A stretch of 18,416 nucleotides of DNA from an uncultured Alkalilimnicola sp. (GCA_937951875.1 CALGAN010000065.1:1-18416); one strand, 5' to 3'; shown: positions 1-7,323, numbered from the stretch's first letter. Notes: generated by a model from the letters alone, not told the origin. Program-made: numbers and translations.

Positions 1-1473
1 CGCAAGACGGGCCAGCGCACCGCGCGCGAGAACGTCGAGGATCTGTGCGATCCGGGCAGCTTCATCGAGTACGGCGCGCTCGCCATCGCCGCCCAACGCC
101 GCCGCCGCTCGCTGGAAGACCTGATCAAATCCACCCCGGCCGACGGCCTGGTGGCCGGCTTCGGCACGGTCAACGCCGCGGAGTACGGCAGCGAGCGCGC
201 CCGCTGCGCGGTGCTGGCCTACGACTACACCGTGCTGGCCGGCACCCAGGGCTTCATGAACCACAAGAAGACCGACCGCCTACTGGAGATCGCCGCCGAG
301 CGGCGCCTGCCGGTGGTGTTCTTCACCGAGGGCGGCGGCGGCCGTCCCGGCGACGTCGACGTCGCCGACACCCACATCTGCACCCTGGACGTGCCGACCT
401 TCACCACCTGGGCGCAGATGAGCGGCCTGGCGCCGCGCATCGCCATCACCTCCGGCCGCTGCTTCGCCGGCAACGCCGTGCTGTTCGGCCTCAGCGACAT
501 CACCATCGCCACCGCCAACGCCAACATCGGCCTGGCCGGCCCGGCGATGATCGAGGGCGGTGGTCTGGGCCGATTCCAGCCCGAGGAGATCGGACCGGCC
601 GCCGAGCTCGCCGCCAACGGCGTGATCGATCTGCTGGTCGAGGACGAGGCGCAAGCGGTGGCGGCCACCAAGCAGCTGCTCGGTTACTTCCAGGGCCCGA
701 TCCGTGACTGGCGCTGCGACGACCAGCGCAAGCTGCGCCATCTGGTGCCGGAGAACCGCCTGCGCGCCTACGACATGCGCGCGGTGATCCACACTCTGGC
801 CGATGCCGGCTCGGTGCTGGAGCTGCGCCGCGACTACGGCCCCGGCCTCATCACCGCCTTCGTGCGTATCGAGGGACAGCCGTTCGGGCTGATCGCCAAC
901 AACCCCTACCATCTCGGCGGCGCCATCGACTCGCCGGCCGGCGAGAAAGGCGCGCGCTTCCTGCAGCTGTGCGAGGCCTATGGCCTGCCGGTGATCTCGC
1001 TGTGCGACACCCCCGGCTACATGGTCGGCCCGGACAGCGAGCGTACCGCCGCAGTGCGGCGCGGGTCGCGCCTGATGATGGTCTCGGCCAACCTGACCGT
1101 GCCGCTGTTCGTGATCGCCCTGCGCAAGGGCTATGGCCTGGGCGCGCAAGCCATGGCCGGCGGCGGCTTCCACCGGCCGGTACTGACCGCCAGCTGGCCG
1201 ACCGGCGAGTTCGGCCCGATGGGCCTGGAAGGCGCGGTGCAGCTCGGTTTCCGCCGCGAGCTGGAAGCGATCGCCGACCCGGTGGAACGCCAGGCGCGCT
1301 ACCAGCAGCTGGTCGCCAAGCTCTACGAACAGGGCAAGGCCATCTCGGTGGCCTCGGTCCTGGAAGTGGACGCCGTGATCGACCCGGCCGAAACCCGCGG
1401 CTGGATCATGCGCGGCCTCACCGCCGCTGGCCCGGTCCGCCCCGGCCAGCGGCGCTACGTCGACGTCTGGTAA
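1..1473 (+). CDS. Acyl-CoA carboxylase carboxyltransferase, C-terminal part (5' end outside window)
   Basis: The frame is open from base 1 and ends at TAA 1471-1473, giving 490 residues. Its left end lies outside the window; the GTG at 151 is internal, because the family's N-terminal pattern (RTARENVEDLCDPGSF-EYG) is already read from base 20 onward. Visible signatures of biotin-dependent carboxyltransferases (crotonase fold) are the glycine-rich GGGGRPGD segment at about 335-358, GGPAMIEGGGLG, the NNPYHLGGAIDS region and the CDTPGYMVGP segment near 1005-1032. Such enzymes transfer CO2 from carboxybiotin to an acyl-CoA (acetyl-, propionyl- or longer). The sequence style (AIAAQRRRRSLEDLI, DYTVLAGTQG) resembles the C-terminal half of long fused biotin carboxylase-BCCP-carboxyltransferase proteins more than free-standing PccB. 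That is an inference from memory of the family, and the missing 5' part would decide it. The substrate cannot be read from the sequence. Confidence 0.9.
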   Translation, partial: RKTGQRTARENVEDLCDPGSFIEYGALAIAAQRRRRSLEDLIKSTPADGLVAGFGTVNAAEYGSERARCAVLAYDYTVLAGTQGFMNHKKTDRLLEIAAERRLPVVFFTEGGGGRPGDVDVADTHICTLDVPTFTTWAQMSGLAPRIAITSGRCFAGNAVLFGLSDITIATANANIGLAGPAMIEGGGLGRFQPEEIGPAAELAANGVIDLLVEDEAQAVAATKQLLGYFQGPIRDWRCDDQRKLRHLVPENRLRAYDMRAVIHTLADAGSVLELRRDYGPGLITAFVRIEGQPFGLIANNPYHLGGAIDSPAGEKGARFLQLCEAYGLPVISLCDTPGYMVGPDSERTAAVRRGSRLMMVSANLTVPLFVIALRKGYGLGAQAMAGGGFHRPVLTASWPTGEFGPMGLEGAVQLGFRRELEAIADPVERQARYQQLVAKLYEQGKAISVASVLEVDAVIDPAETRGWIMRGLTAAGPVRPGQRRYVDVW

Positions 1474-1568
1474 CAGGCACCCATGCCCGGTCGGTGTGTG
1501 ACCGGTTAGCGGTGGATGCCGAACCGATGCGCCGTAGCGGGATCTGGCTGGACGGCCAGGCTGTGCGT

Positions 1569-1621
1569 CCCCTCCCCCCTCGTGGGGGAGAACGTAGCGA
1601 GGGGGCTGCCAGGGAGAGGGG
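1569..1621. repeat. GC-rich palindromic intergenic repeat (REP-like)
   Basis: This lies in the 381-bp gap between the converging carboxyltransferase and phosphatase genes, which holds no gene. An inner 7-bp stem CTCCCCC (1572-1578) / GGGGGAG (1584-1590) has a 5-nt loop. The outer CCCCTC (1569-1574) and GAGGGG (1616-1621) can close a larger hairpin around it. Similar C-run/G-run elements are scattered between genes in many GC-rich Proteobacteria. Only one copy is visible here, so calling it a genome repeat is an inference. Confidence 0.45.
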
Positions 1622-1740
1622 AACAAAACAAACCGCGAAGCACCACGGATTGCGGCGCAATGGCCATTCTCACTCATGGCCGGCTCCACAGCGCGCATGG
1701 CTTTGTCAAATCAGCTTGAACCGGCGCTCGTGAGCACTGG

Positions 1741-1772
1741 ATGCCGGCCCCCGCTCTCGCGGGGGCGGGCAT
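1741..1772. repeat. Long hairpin, REP-like or bidirectional terminator
   Basis: An imperfect inverted repeat: ATGCC (1741-1745) pairs with GGCAT (1768-1772), one G/G mismatch follows, then GCCCCCGC (1747-1754) pairs with GCGGGGGC (1759-1766) around a TCTC loop. A further GCGGGCAT follows at 1776-1783. The layout (CACTGGATGCC..., GGGCATGACC) is like the dispersed GCGGGCATGACG-type repeats of Proteobacteria. It sits between two genes that end toward each other and could stop transcription from both sides, but no T-run follows the stem. Confidence 0.5.
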
Positions 1773-1854
1773 TACGCGGGCATGACCATCGATTGGGCGC
1801 GCCCCCTTCCTACGCCCACTTCCTCGGATAGCCGTAGCGCGGCCCCAGGCACGC

Positions 1855-2526
1855 TCAAACGAACGTCAGCGCATGACGCCGTTCAGGCCGGTCCAGATGC
1901 GGCACGCTGTTGAAGCTGAGCAGCTTCAGGGAATTCCCCGCCGCGATCAGCTCGCAGAACGCCGCGTTGCGGAACTGGAAGTTGAGCTCGACGCAGCTCT
2001 GCGGCGCGCCGCGGAGGACATCGTTGACGATACGGCCGATCACGCCGCCGGACGTCACCACCAGGATGGCGTCATCCTTGCCGGCCCCCTCACAAGCCCG
2101 CGCCAGCGCGCTCTGGATACGAGCGCCGAAATCGCCCCAGGTCTCGGTGATATTGGTCAGCTCGTCGTTGATCCAGGCCGCGTAGGCGGCGCGGAAGGTA
2201 CGCCAGTAGTCGCGGTAATCAGTGCGCTGATGCACGTGCTGGTCGACCCGGCCCGTGTACGCGGTGTACACCGCCGCGCCGTCATACTCGTTAAGCCCCG
2301 AGTGCACCAGGAACTCCGCCGGCTGGCCCATCGCCGCCAGGATCTCGCGCGCCGTGTCCTGCTGACGCACCAGCTCACCGGAAATGGCGCAGCGGAAGCG
2401 GATGCCGCGCTCGGCGAAATACTCGCCCAGCCAACGCGCCTGCTGACGGCCTAGTTCGGAAAGTGAATCGTAGTTGGCGGAACCGAAGGAGGCTTGTCCG
2501 TGGCGGACGACGAAGACTATGGCCAT
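1855..2526 (-). CDS. Histidine phosphatase superfamily protein (phosphoglycerate-mutase-like)
   Basis: A 223-residue protein. The chosen start is the ATG at 2524-2526, which puts the phosphatase core strand directly at the N-terminus (MAIVFVVRHGQ). The frame is open further upstream to 2625, but that extension is Pro/Arg-rich and unlike the family. Family residues visible are the RHG motif at 8-10 with nucleophile His9, a second phosphate-binding Arg in ELVRQQDTA (about 54), and the acid in LNEYDGA (Glu80). The position where a second catalytic His is usual reads VVTSGGVIG (about 156-164), so it is Ser; a subgroup of the superfamily has this TSGG form. Likely a cytosolic phosphatase on a small phosphorylated substrate that cannot be named. 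It lies 122 bp downstream of the lipoprotein gene on the same strand. The Shine-Dalgarno sequence is poor. Confidence 0.88.
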   Translation of the reverse strand: MAIVFVVRHGQASFGSANYDSLSELGRQQARWLGEYFAERGIRFRCAISGELVRQQDTAREILAAMGQPAEFLVHSGLNEYDGAAVYTAYTGRVDQHVHQRTDYRDYWRTFRAAYAAWINDELTNITETWGDFGARIQSALARACEGAGKDDAILVVTSGGVIGRIVNDVLRGAPQSCVELNFQFRNAAFCELIAAGNSLKLLSFNSVPHLDRPERRHALTFV

Positions 2527-2648
2527 GGATATGAATCGCGGTCGGGCCGCGCCGGCAGCGCCGGGCGGTGAGGTTACTTCTTGGTTGAAGCGGGCATCCT
2601 GGCACGACGCCGGTCGGCACGGCAAGCCCGGCGCGGCTTAGGATGGCG

Positions 2649-3005
2649 TCATTCGCCGATCGCGCCCCACCGACAGGCCTGGAGCGACGCGGTGGGCACC
2701 GGATCGCCGCGGCCCTGATCGCGGAAATCCGCCACCACACCGCACGGGGCAAAGCGGTCGGCATCGTCCAGCGGACAATCGCCGCCAGTACTGAAATAGA
2801 ACAGACCCTCGACCGGCGAATAGTCGGCTTGTCCAAGCAGCCCCTCGAGCTCGATGAGGGACATGCCGAGCCGCACTTGCCTCACCCGCTCCGGCAGCAG
2901 CGGCTCCGGCCCGTCGATGCCGCAGCCGACGGCGTCGGTTCTGGCTTGGCAGGCGGCGAGGAGCACGGAGAGTAGAGCGAAAAGAGCGGCGTGAGCGGTG
3001 CGCAT
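2649..3005 (-). CDS. Small BamE/SmpA-like lipoprotein
   Basis: A 118-residue protein. The ATG at 3003-3005 begins a lipoprotein signal: MRTAHAALFA followed by a hydrophobic core and the lipobox LAAC with Cys19. A GTG at 3036-3038 would add 11 residues before the signal and is less likely. The mature part has VRLGMSLIELEGLLGQADYS (about 45-64) and then GLFYFSTGGDC. This matches the pattern of BamE-fold lipoproteins, in which a G-M-S/T segment is followed by a helix and an LLG-P turn. It has several Cys residues after the lipid-bearing one (about 28, 76, 87 and 111), which could form disulfides in the periplasm. The fold assignment rests on this short motif only, and the function is unknown. 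The downstream neighbour on the same strand is the histidine phosphatase. Confidence 0.72.
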   Translation of the reverse strand: MRTAHAALFALLSVLLAACQARTDAVGCGIDGPEPLLPERVRQVRLGMSLIELEGLLGQADYSPVEGLFYFSTGGDCPLDDADRFAPCGVVADFRDQGRGDPVPTASLQACRWGAIGE

Positions 3006-3048
3006 GAGCTGTGAGCCTGTCCCGCCGCGTAGTGCCACCGCCGCGGAG

Positions 3049-3078
3049 CTTATCGTTTGAAACAGAGTAGGTAATCAA
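3049..3078 (-). promoter_or_regulatory. Candidate sigma70 promoter for the lipoprotein gene
   Basis: On the minus strand TTGATT (3078-3073) is followed 18 bp later by GATAAG (3054-3049), about 44 nt before the ATG at 3005. Four of six -10 bases and the first four -35 bases match consensus. It was read by eye only. Confidence 0.35.
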
Positions 3079-3494
3079 TTAAAGCCGAAGACCTGTCCGC
3101 CCCTCAAGCCGACACGCCGGGGAACGATGGTCGGCCGCTCATTTGTGCACGGCTTGCGCCCTCACAGGCGCTCGTACACATCACCTGCCGACGCTTTACA
3201 CAAAACCGCGGCGGCCTGAATCGCACTCTTTTACCCTCCGGATCGAAGCAAGCGACGCCATCCTCATACGCCCCGTCACCCGGTGACCGCCCCGCTCCAA
3301 TGAAACACCTATTCCAATTATCACAGCGATGAGCCGATCTTATTTGATCATCCCATCACCACCCGGATAGAAACTGCCGAAGCGATTTTCACCAGCGCGG
3401 GAAAGAACCGCTCGCGCCGCTCGAACATGCCTGCAATCCCCCCTCCCCACCTGGGGGCCCGATGAATCTTCACGTCAAACCAAACTTTCGGGCA
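3079..3494. other. Intergenic stretch without a recognisable gene
   Basis: This lies between the divergent lipoprotein and outer-membrane protein genes. No reading frame with coding character, RNA gene or clear repeat was seen. The sequence grades from GC-rich to AT-rich toward the promoter at 3495. Short T-rich and GATC-bearing pieces near 3335-3350 may be regulatory, but nothing specific can be supported. Confidence 0.5.
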
Positions 3495-3524
3495 TTGACA
3501 TATCGCTCAATCAATTCTTAATAT
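3495..3524 (+). promoter_or_regulatory. sigma70 promoter for the tandem outer-membrane protein genes
   Basis: A perfect TTGACA at 3495-3500 is followed after 18 bp by TAATAT (3519-3524), 4 of 6 to consensus, inside a markedly AT-rich tract. The first gene starts 39 bp later at 3563 after a CGGAG ribosome-binding site (3551-3555). A second TTGACA at 3537-3542 is too close to the start codon to drive this gene. Confidence 0.6.
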
Positions 3525-3562
3525 TCTAACATTTATTTGACAACTAACCACGGAGCTCAACA

Positions 3563-4249
3563 ATGAGAAAAACAAACTCCTTGCTGGCTGTCACTTTTTC
3601 CGCTGCTTCCATCCTTGGCGTCTCATCCAACGCCTTCGCCAATCCTCAGTTTTATGCCGGTCTCCAAGCCGGCTACCAGGGCTCGTCGCTAGAGCAAACA
3701 TACAAATATAGATCCGGCGATTATTTCTATAAGGATCAGGTAGACGGCTACGCCATCGACGGCATCGCCGGCGGCCTGTTCGCGGGTGTCAAGTTTGAGA
3801 TCGGCGAAAACGCCTTCATCGGTCTGGAAGCGAACGTTGGCACCGGCAACGCCGAAAATAGCGAAAAGTGGCGCGACACCGATCTCAATGAGGGAGAATA
3901 CAAGTCCGAGGCCAAAACCAGTTGTGGCATAGCCGCACTGGCGGGGCTGAAAATCACGCCTAGCACCTCTCTCTATGGCCGTCTCGGCTACCAGCGCACC
4001 AAGTACGAACACTCTCTGCGCGAGTTTACTCCCGCTGATGGTCAATACAGCTTATCCGAGAGCGACACCTACGGCGGATTCCGCGTCGGCATCGGGATGG
4101 AAACGGCCTTGACCGAGCATCTGGCCGTGCGGGTGGACTGGTCGCAAACCCACTACTCCAGCAAGAGCATTCGCTTGACGGAACAGGCTGTCTTCGATTT
4201 CGAGCCTGTCGAAACGCTATTCCAGGTTGGTGTTTCCTACAATTTCTAA
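3563..4249 (+). CDS. Outer-membrane beta-barrel protein, paralog 1
   Basis: A 228-residue protein with a good ribosome-binding site (CGGAG, 7 nt from ATG). Residues 1-26 form a Sec signal peptide ending in AFA, with predicted cleavage before Asn27. The mature part is made of alternating amphipathic strands: FYAGLQAGYQG, GGLFAGVKFEI, AFIGLEANVG, GIAALAGLKI, SLYGRLGYQRTKYE, GFRVGIGMET, LAVRVDWSQTHY. It ends in TLFQVGVSYNF with the C-terminal Phe that marks Bam-assembled barrels. Size and pattern fit an 8-stranded OmpA/OmpW-like small barrel of the outer-membrane beta-barrel domain family, with no periplasmic domain. It is followed 67 bp later by a close paralog and probably cotranscribed with it. 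Base composition is less GC-rich than in neighbouring genes. The role (pore, adhesin, structural) cannot be told. Confidence 0.88.
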   Translation: MRKTNSLLAVTFSAASILGVSSNAFANPQFYAGLQAGYQGSSLEQTYKYRSGDYFYKDQVDGYAIDGIAGGLFAGVKFEIGENAFIGLEANVGTGNAENSEKWRDTDLNEGEYKSEAKTSCGIAALAGLKITPSTSLYGRLGYQRTKYEHSLREFTPADGQYSLSESDTYGGFRVGIGMETALTEHLAVRVDWSQTHYSSKSIRLTEQAVFDFEPVETLFQVGVSYNF

Positions 4250-4316
4250 AAATAGGGCGATCTGATCAGCTTCAAACGTGATGGTTATTCCATCGCCGTT
4301 CGCAAAGGAATTGACA

Positions 4317-5009
4317 ATGAAAAAATCAAGTTCTTTGCTAGCCGCCACTCTTTCTACCGCCGCTATCTTGGGTATATCGTCCGCAGCTCATGCCAACCCT
4401 GAGTTCTACGTCGGGGCTCGGGCCGGCTATCAGAAATCCTCGGTGGACTCCTCCAGCACGAGCACTTCTCCCGAAGGCGACTACACCCTCACGACCGATA
4501 AAGGCGGATATGCCGTCGACGGCTTCGTCGGCGGCCTGTTCGCGGGTGTCAAGTTCAAAGCCTCGGAAAAAGCCTTCATCGGTCTGGAAGCGAACATCGG
4601 CACCGGCAATGCCAAGAGTGAAGACACAATAAGCGACTCTACGCCCCTGCTAGCCCGCTTCGAGATCGAGGCCGGCACCAGCTATGGCGTGGCCGCGCTG
4701 GCCGGGCTGAGCCTGACTCCCAGCACCTCCATCTATGGCCGCCTTGGCTATCAACGCACCAAGTACGAAGGCAATTATAAAGAGTCCGGTGGTGGAGAAA
4801 CCTACATAGGAAGTGATACCTTCGGCGGTATTCGCATCGGTCTTGGCATGGAAACGGTTGTCACTCCGCGGATGGCTCTGCGGCTGGATTGGTCGCAAAC
4901 CCATTATTCCAGCGAGACCTTCCATTTCTCCCCTCCGGAGGGCAATTTTGCGATAAAGATCGAACCCACAGAAACCCTATTTCAGGTCGGCTTTTCGTAC
5001 AGCTTCTAA
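4317..5009 (+). CDS. Outer-membrane beta-barrel protein, paralog 2
   Basis: A 230-residue protein. The ATG at 4317 is preferred over the in-frame GTG at 4278, because AAAGGAA (4304-4310) lies just upstream and because MKKSSSLLAATLS then aligns residue for residue with the signal peptide of paralog 1 (AHA cleavage site before Asn27). The mature protein repeats the same strands: GGLFAGVKFKA, AFIGLEANIG, GVAALAGLSL, SIYGRLGYQRTKYE, GIRIGLGMET, MALRLDWSQTHY, and terminal TLFQVGFSYSF. Variable segments (about 32-55, 85-97, 142-160 and 203-215) fall where the extracellular loops of a small barrel would lie. Tandem duplication of the preceding gene is plain. An intrinsic terminator begins 34 nt after the stop codon and probably ends the two-gene unit. 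Confidence 0.88.
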   Translation: MKKSSSLLAATLSTAAILGISSAAHANPEFYVGARAGYQKSSVDSSSTSTSPEGDYTLTTDKGGYAVDGFVGGLFAGVKFKASEKAFIGLEANIGTGNAKSEDTISDSTPLLARFEIEAGTSYGVAALAGLSLTPSTSIYGRLGYQRTKYEGNYKESGGGETYIGSDTFGGIRIGLGMETVVTPRMALRLDWSQTHYSSETFHFSPPEGNFAIKIEPTETLFQVGFSYSF

Positions 5010-5043
5010 CAAGAAGCAAGGTCTTTATCCTATCCTCAATCAC

Positions 5044-5072
5044 CGCTCGCCGACATCGGCGAGCGTTTTTTT
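5044..5072 (+). terminator. Strong rho-independent terminator after the tandem barrel genes
   Basis: The perfect inverted repeat CGCTCGCCGA (5044-5053) / TCGGCGAGCG (5056-5065) is followed at once by seven T residues (5066-5072). In RNA the loop would be ACAU closed by nine G-C/A-U pairs. Confidence 0.92.
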
Positions 5073-5790
5073 GAATAAAGCCCATCCTCCCTGATGACGG
5101 GCCAACTGCCTAGCGGGGTTTGACGCGCCGAGCGATACGCCAACACCAGAACCTGGCGCTCCGCCCGGCAAGCAAATGTCGATCCAAGCCAAACCTTGTG
5201 CTGGGCGTGACCACCGCGCAATTCGTCATAGAGAAACACGGATCGCTGACAGCCCCTTGTTCGGCCTCCTCCCTGTCTGGCGCATAGCCTGCGTCTCCGG
5301 TGCTGACCGCTGACCCATCGAGGAGCGCACGCTGACCGAGAAGGCCGTTTCCATTCCACGGGCTGTAGCTCACGCCAATAAGAAATATTTAAATATTCAC
5401 CACCTTAGCAGCGTGAATTTTACCATCTCCACCACCCTCCTTGATTTCAATCTCTGCAACATATCGGTCATTAACGACCGCACGACTTCCCTGGAAGACC
5501 ACACAAAAGCTATAATGCCCGGGCATCTATCGCAGCAATTGTCCGGCGTTCGCGAAGGCGGCCGTCAACATTAGCGAGAAATTAACAACCGTGGGTTGCC
5601 ACGACCGCGCTCGAGGCAAGCCATCTTGCGCGAGCATCGGCGCCACCCGTTTCCGCGAGCCACCGAACTCCGGGAAACCCTCGCTTCGGCGTGCACCGAC
5701 TACGATGGATTCTGCCGTGGCATCGTTTGGCCGGCGCATAACGGCCATTTTCCTTTCACCCGCGCAAATGCAAAGGAGCGCACAAAAAGC
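5073..5790. other. 718-bp stretch without a convincing gene
   Basis: Short open frames occur on both strands (for example 5110-5373 minus, 5527-5748 minus, 5591-5794 plus), but none has recognisable family features. The plus and minus frames are open over the same bases, as is common by chance in GC-rich DNA. The stretch holds a 14-bp AT palindrome at 5384-5397 and a consensus -10 box with an overlapping palindrome at 5511-5526. The last 260 bp would be a long 5' leader for the DUF945 gene if transcription starts near 5523. Confidence 0.5.
5511..5526 (+). promoter_or_regulatory. Candidate promoter -10 box with overlapping palindrome
   Basis: TATAAT (5511-5516) is a perfect -10 hexamer. It overlaps the 12-bp perfect palindrome ATGCCCGGGCAT (5515-5526). 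The -35 region is weak (TTCCCT at 5487-5492, 18-bp spacer). A GC-rich discriminator just after a -10 is typical of growth-rate or stringent control, and a palindrome here could be an operator. Both readings are inferences. Confidence 0.4.
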
Positions 5791-7104
5791 ATGAGAAAGG
5801 TCGCTGTCGCATCTTCGCTTGCCCTCGCCGTTGTGGCGGCCGGCGCACTCGTTCCCGTCTATGTCGGCTACAAGGCCAAGCACGCCTTGCTGAACTTCCA
5901 GCACGCCGAGCTCGGCGGCTGGCTGATCGACCACAACATCGAACGCTACGACAGCGGCTATCTGACATCGCGCGCGCGCGGCACCATGACCGTGGACGCG
6001 GGCATCGGGCCGGTGGAGCTGGCGGTGGAACACCGCATCGAGCACGCCTTCAAGCCCAGGGTTCACACGACCTTCCAGCTGCGGCCCATCGGCGATAGCG
6101 AGGTGCACGAGCTGCTGTACGACGTGTTCGGCGAGCAGGCGTTCCTGACCACGGATACTCGCCCGAGCGACGCCGGCTGGACCATGGACGTGGCCATGGT
6201 TAGCGTGGAAAAGCCGCTGCCGGACGGCGGCCCCATGCTCGCCTTCAAGGGCATGAGTGGTGAGCTGATCTTCAAGGATGGCGCCATGAACGGCTCGTTC
6301 GTCGTTCAGCCGCTCCGCCTGTTCGACGATGACGGTGGAGTCGAAGCCAGCGCCCAGCGGATTTCTTTCGAAACGGGCGATGCGGCCGATACCTTGGCGA
6401 CGGGCAGCGCCAGCTATGAGATCGAGCGTCTCAGCGTGGACAGCCCGGAGATGTCGTTCGCTCTCAACGACATCGTGCTCAAGCAGTCGCAGACCCTATA
6501 CGGCGAGTTCTTCTTCAGCGAGGCGGCCCTGAGGGTCCGCACGGCCGAAATCGGGGAACGGCAGATCCACGACATCAAGCTGCTGGCCAAGGGCGAGCGC
6601 CTGCATCGCGAGCTTCTGGATTACCTCATACAAATCGGTCGCGAGCACCCGAGCGAGTCCGCGCTCCTGAACGCCAACTTCGAGACCGTGCGACCGCTGG
6701 TGACCCGCTTCCTGGAGCAGAGGCCCAGCATGAGCGTCCAGCTTTCCTTCGGGCCGGAGACAGATCCCACCGCATCGCTCAGCTGGCGGCTGGCCTACCA
6801 CCAGCCCAGCGGCATGCCGGTGCGCCTGGAGCAGCCTGAGCTGCTGATCGCCGGACTTGATCTCGGCGCGCTGGCGACCTTCAAGACCTCGGCGCTCGAC
6901 GAGCTCGTCAAGCTGAGCGACGGTGAGCTCGAATCCATCGACGAGCTCATCGACGCGCTCGCGGCACTGGAAGAGGAAGGCTATGTGGTGCGCGACGACG
7001 CCGGCTATCGCATCAAGCTCGATTTTGCCAAGGGGGAGTTGCTGATCAACGATGCGCCCCGTCCCGAGTTGTTGATGATGCTCGCCCCCTTCCTGGCGAT
7101 GTGA
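5791..7104 (+). CDS. YdgA/DUF945 family protein
   Basis: A 437-residue protein. The ATG at 5791 is chosen because the protein then opens with a signal/anchor segment (MRKVAVASSLALAVVAAGAL, continuing to about 25), as in E. coli YdgA. The purine-rich AAAGGAG (5772-5778) lies upstream at a rather long 12-nt spacing. The frame is open to 5596, but that extension has no membrane or family character. Family features are the early IERYDSGYLTSRARG segment (about 50-64), many short beta-strand repeats in the middle, and the C-terminal YRIKLDFAKGELLINDAPR segment (about 407-425). The latter corresponds to the conserved strand-plus-NG/ND-turn end of the family. Probably a periplasmic or inner-membrane-anchored protein of unknown function. 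It stands alone, with a hairpin terminator after it. Confidence 0.85.
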   Translation: MRKVAVASSLALAVVAAGALVPVYVGYKAKHALLNFQHAELGGWLIDHNIERYDSGYLTSRARGTMTVDAGIGPVELAVEHRIEHAFKPRVHTTFQLRPIGDSEVHELLYDVFGEQAFLTTDTRPSDAGWTMDVAMVSVEKPLPDGGPMLAFKGMSGELIFKDGAMNGSFVVQPLRLFDDDGGVEASAQRISFETGDAADTLATGSASYEIERLSVDSPEMSFALNDIVLKQSQTLYGEFFFSEAALRVRTAEIGERQIHDIKLLAKGERLHRELLDYLIQIGREHPSESALLNANFETVRPLVTRFLEQRPSMSVQLSFGPETDPTASLSWRLAYHQPSGMPVRLEQPELLIAGLDLGALATFKTSALDELVKLSDGELESIDELIDALAALEEEGYVVRDDAGYRIKLDFAKGELLINDAPRPELLMMLAPFLAM

Positions 7105-7144
7105 CTTGGCGGCCCCAACCGTCAAGGCATTGCCCTCCCGCATT

Positions 7145-7169
7145 GGAAGCCCGCCTCGCGCGGGCTTCC
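7145..7169 (+). terminator. Hairpin terminator after the DUF945 gene
   Basis: GGAAGCCCGC (7145-7154) pairs perfectly with GCGGGCTTCC (7160-7169) around a 5-nt loop, 40 bp after the stop codon. Only a short T tract (TT) follows, so termination may be partial. Confidence 0.6.
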
Positions 7170-7323
7170 TTGCGCCTGCCGGAACCACTCGCCTAGAGCG
7201 GTATACCCACGCAAAACCAGCCGATAGCCTTTGCCGGCGAGCGATCGACGGTGTACCGTCACTTTCACGATATGCGCAGGTAATAAAACGGCATACCCGC
7301 GCGATGAGCCGCAGGGGCATCAG

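Noticed and set aside
280..1698. 472-residue minus-strand open frame opposite the carboxyltransferase
   Set aside because: Shadow frame in GC-rich DNA, rich in Arg/Ala/His/Gly with no motifs; the plus strand has a clear enzyme family.
5110..5373. Possible remnant of a third barrel gene on the minus strand (LIGVSYS and an ATGGAAACGGCC match)
   Set aside because: The DNA match is about a dozen bases and the surrounding frame shows no strands or signal peptide, so it is probably chance.
5527..5748. 73-residue minus-strand open frame with a purine-rich AAAGGAAA before its ATG
   Set aside because: No recognisable family, the ribosome-binding spacing is too short, and the plus strand is open over the same bases. 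It cannot be supported without homologs.
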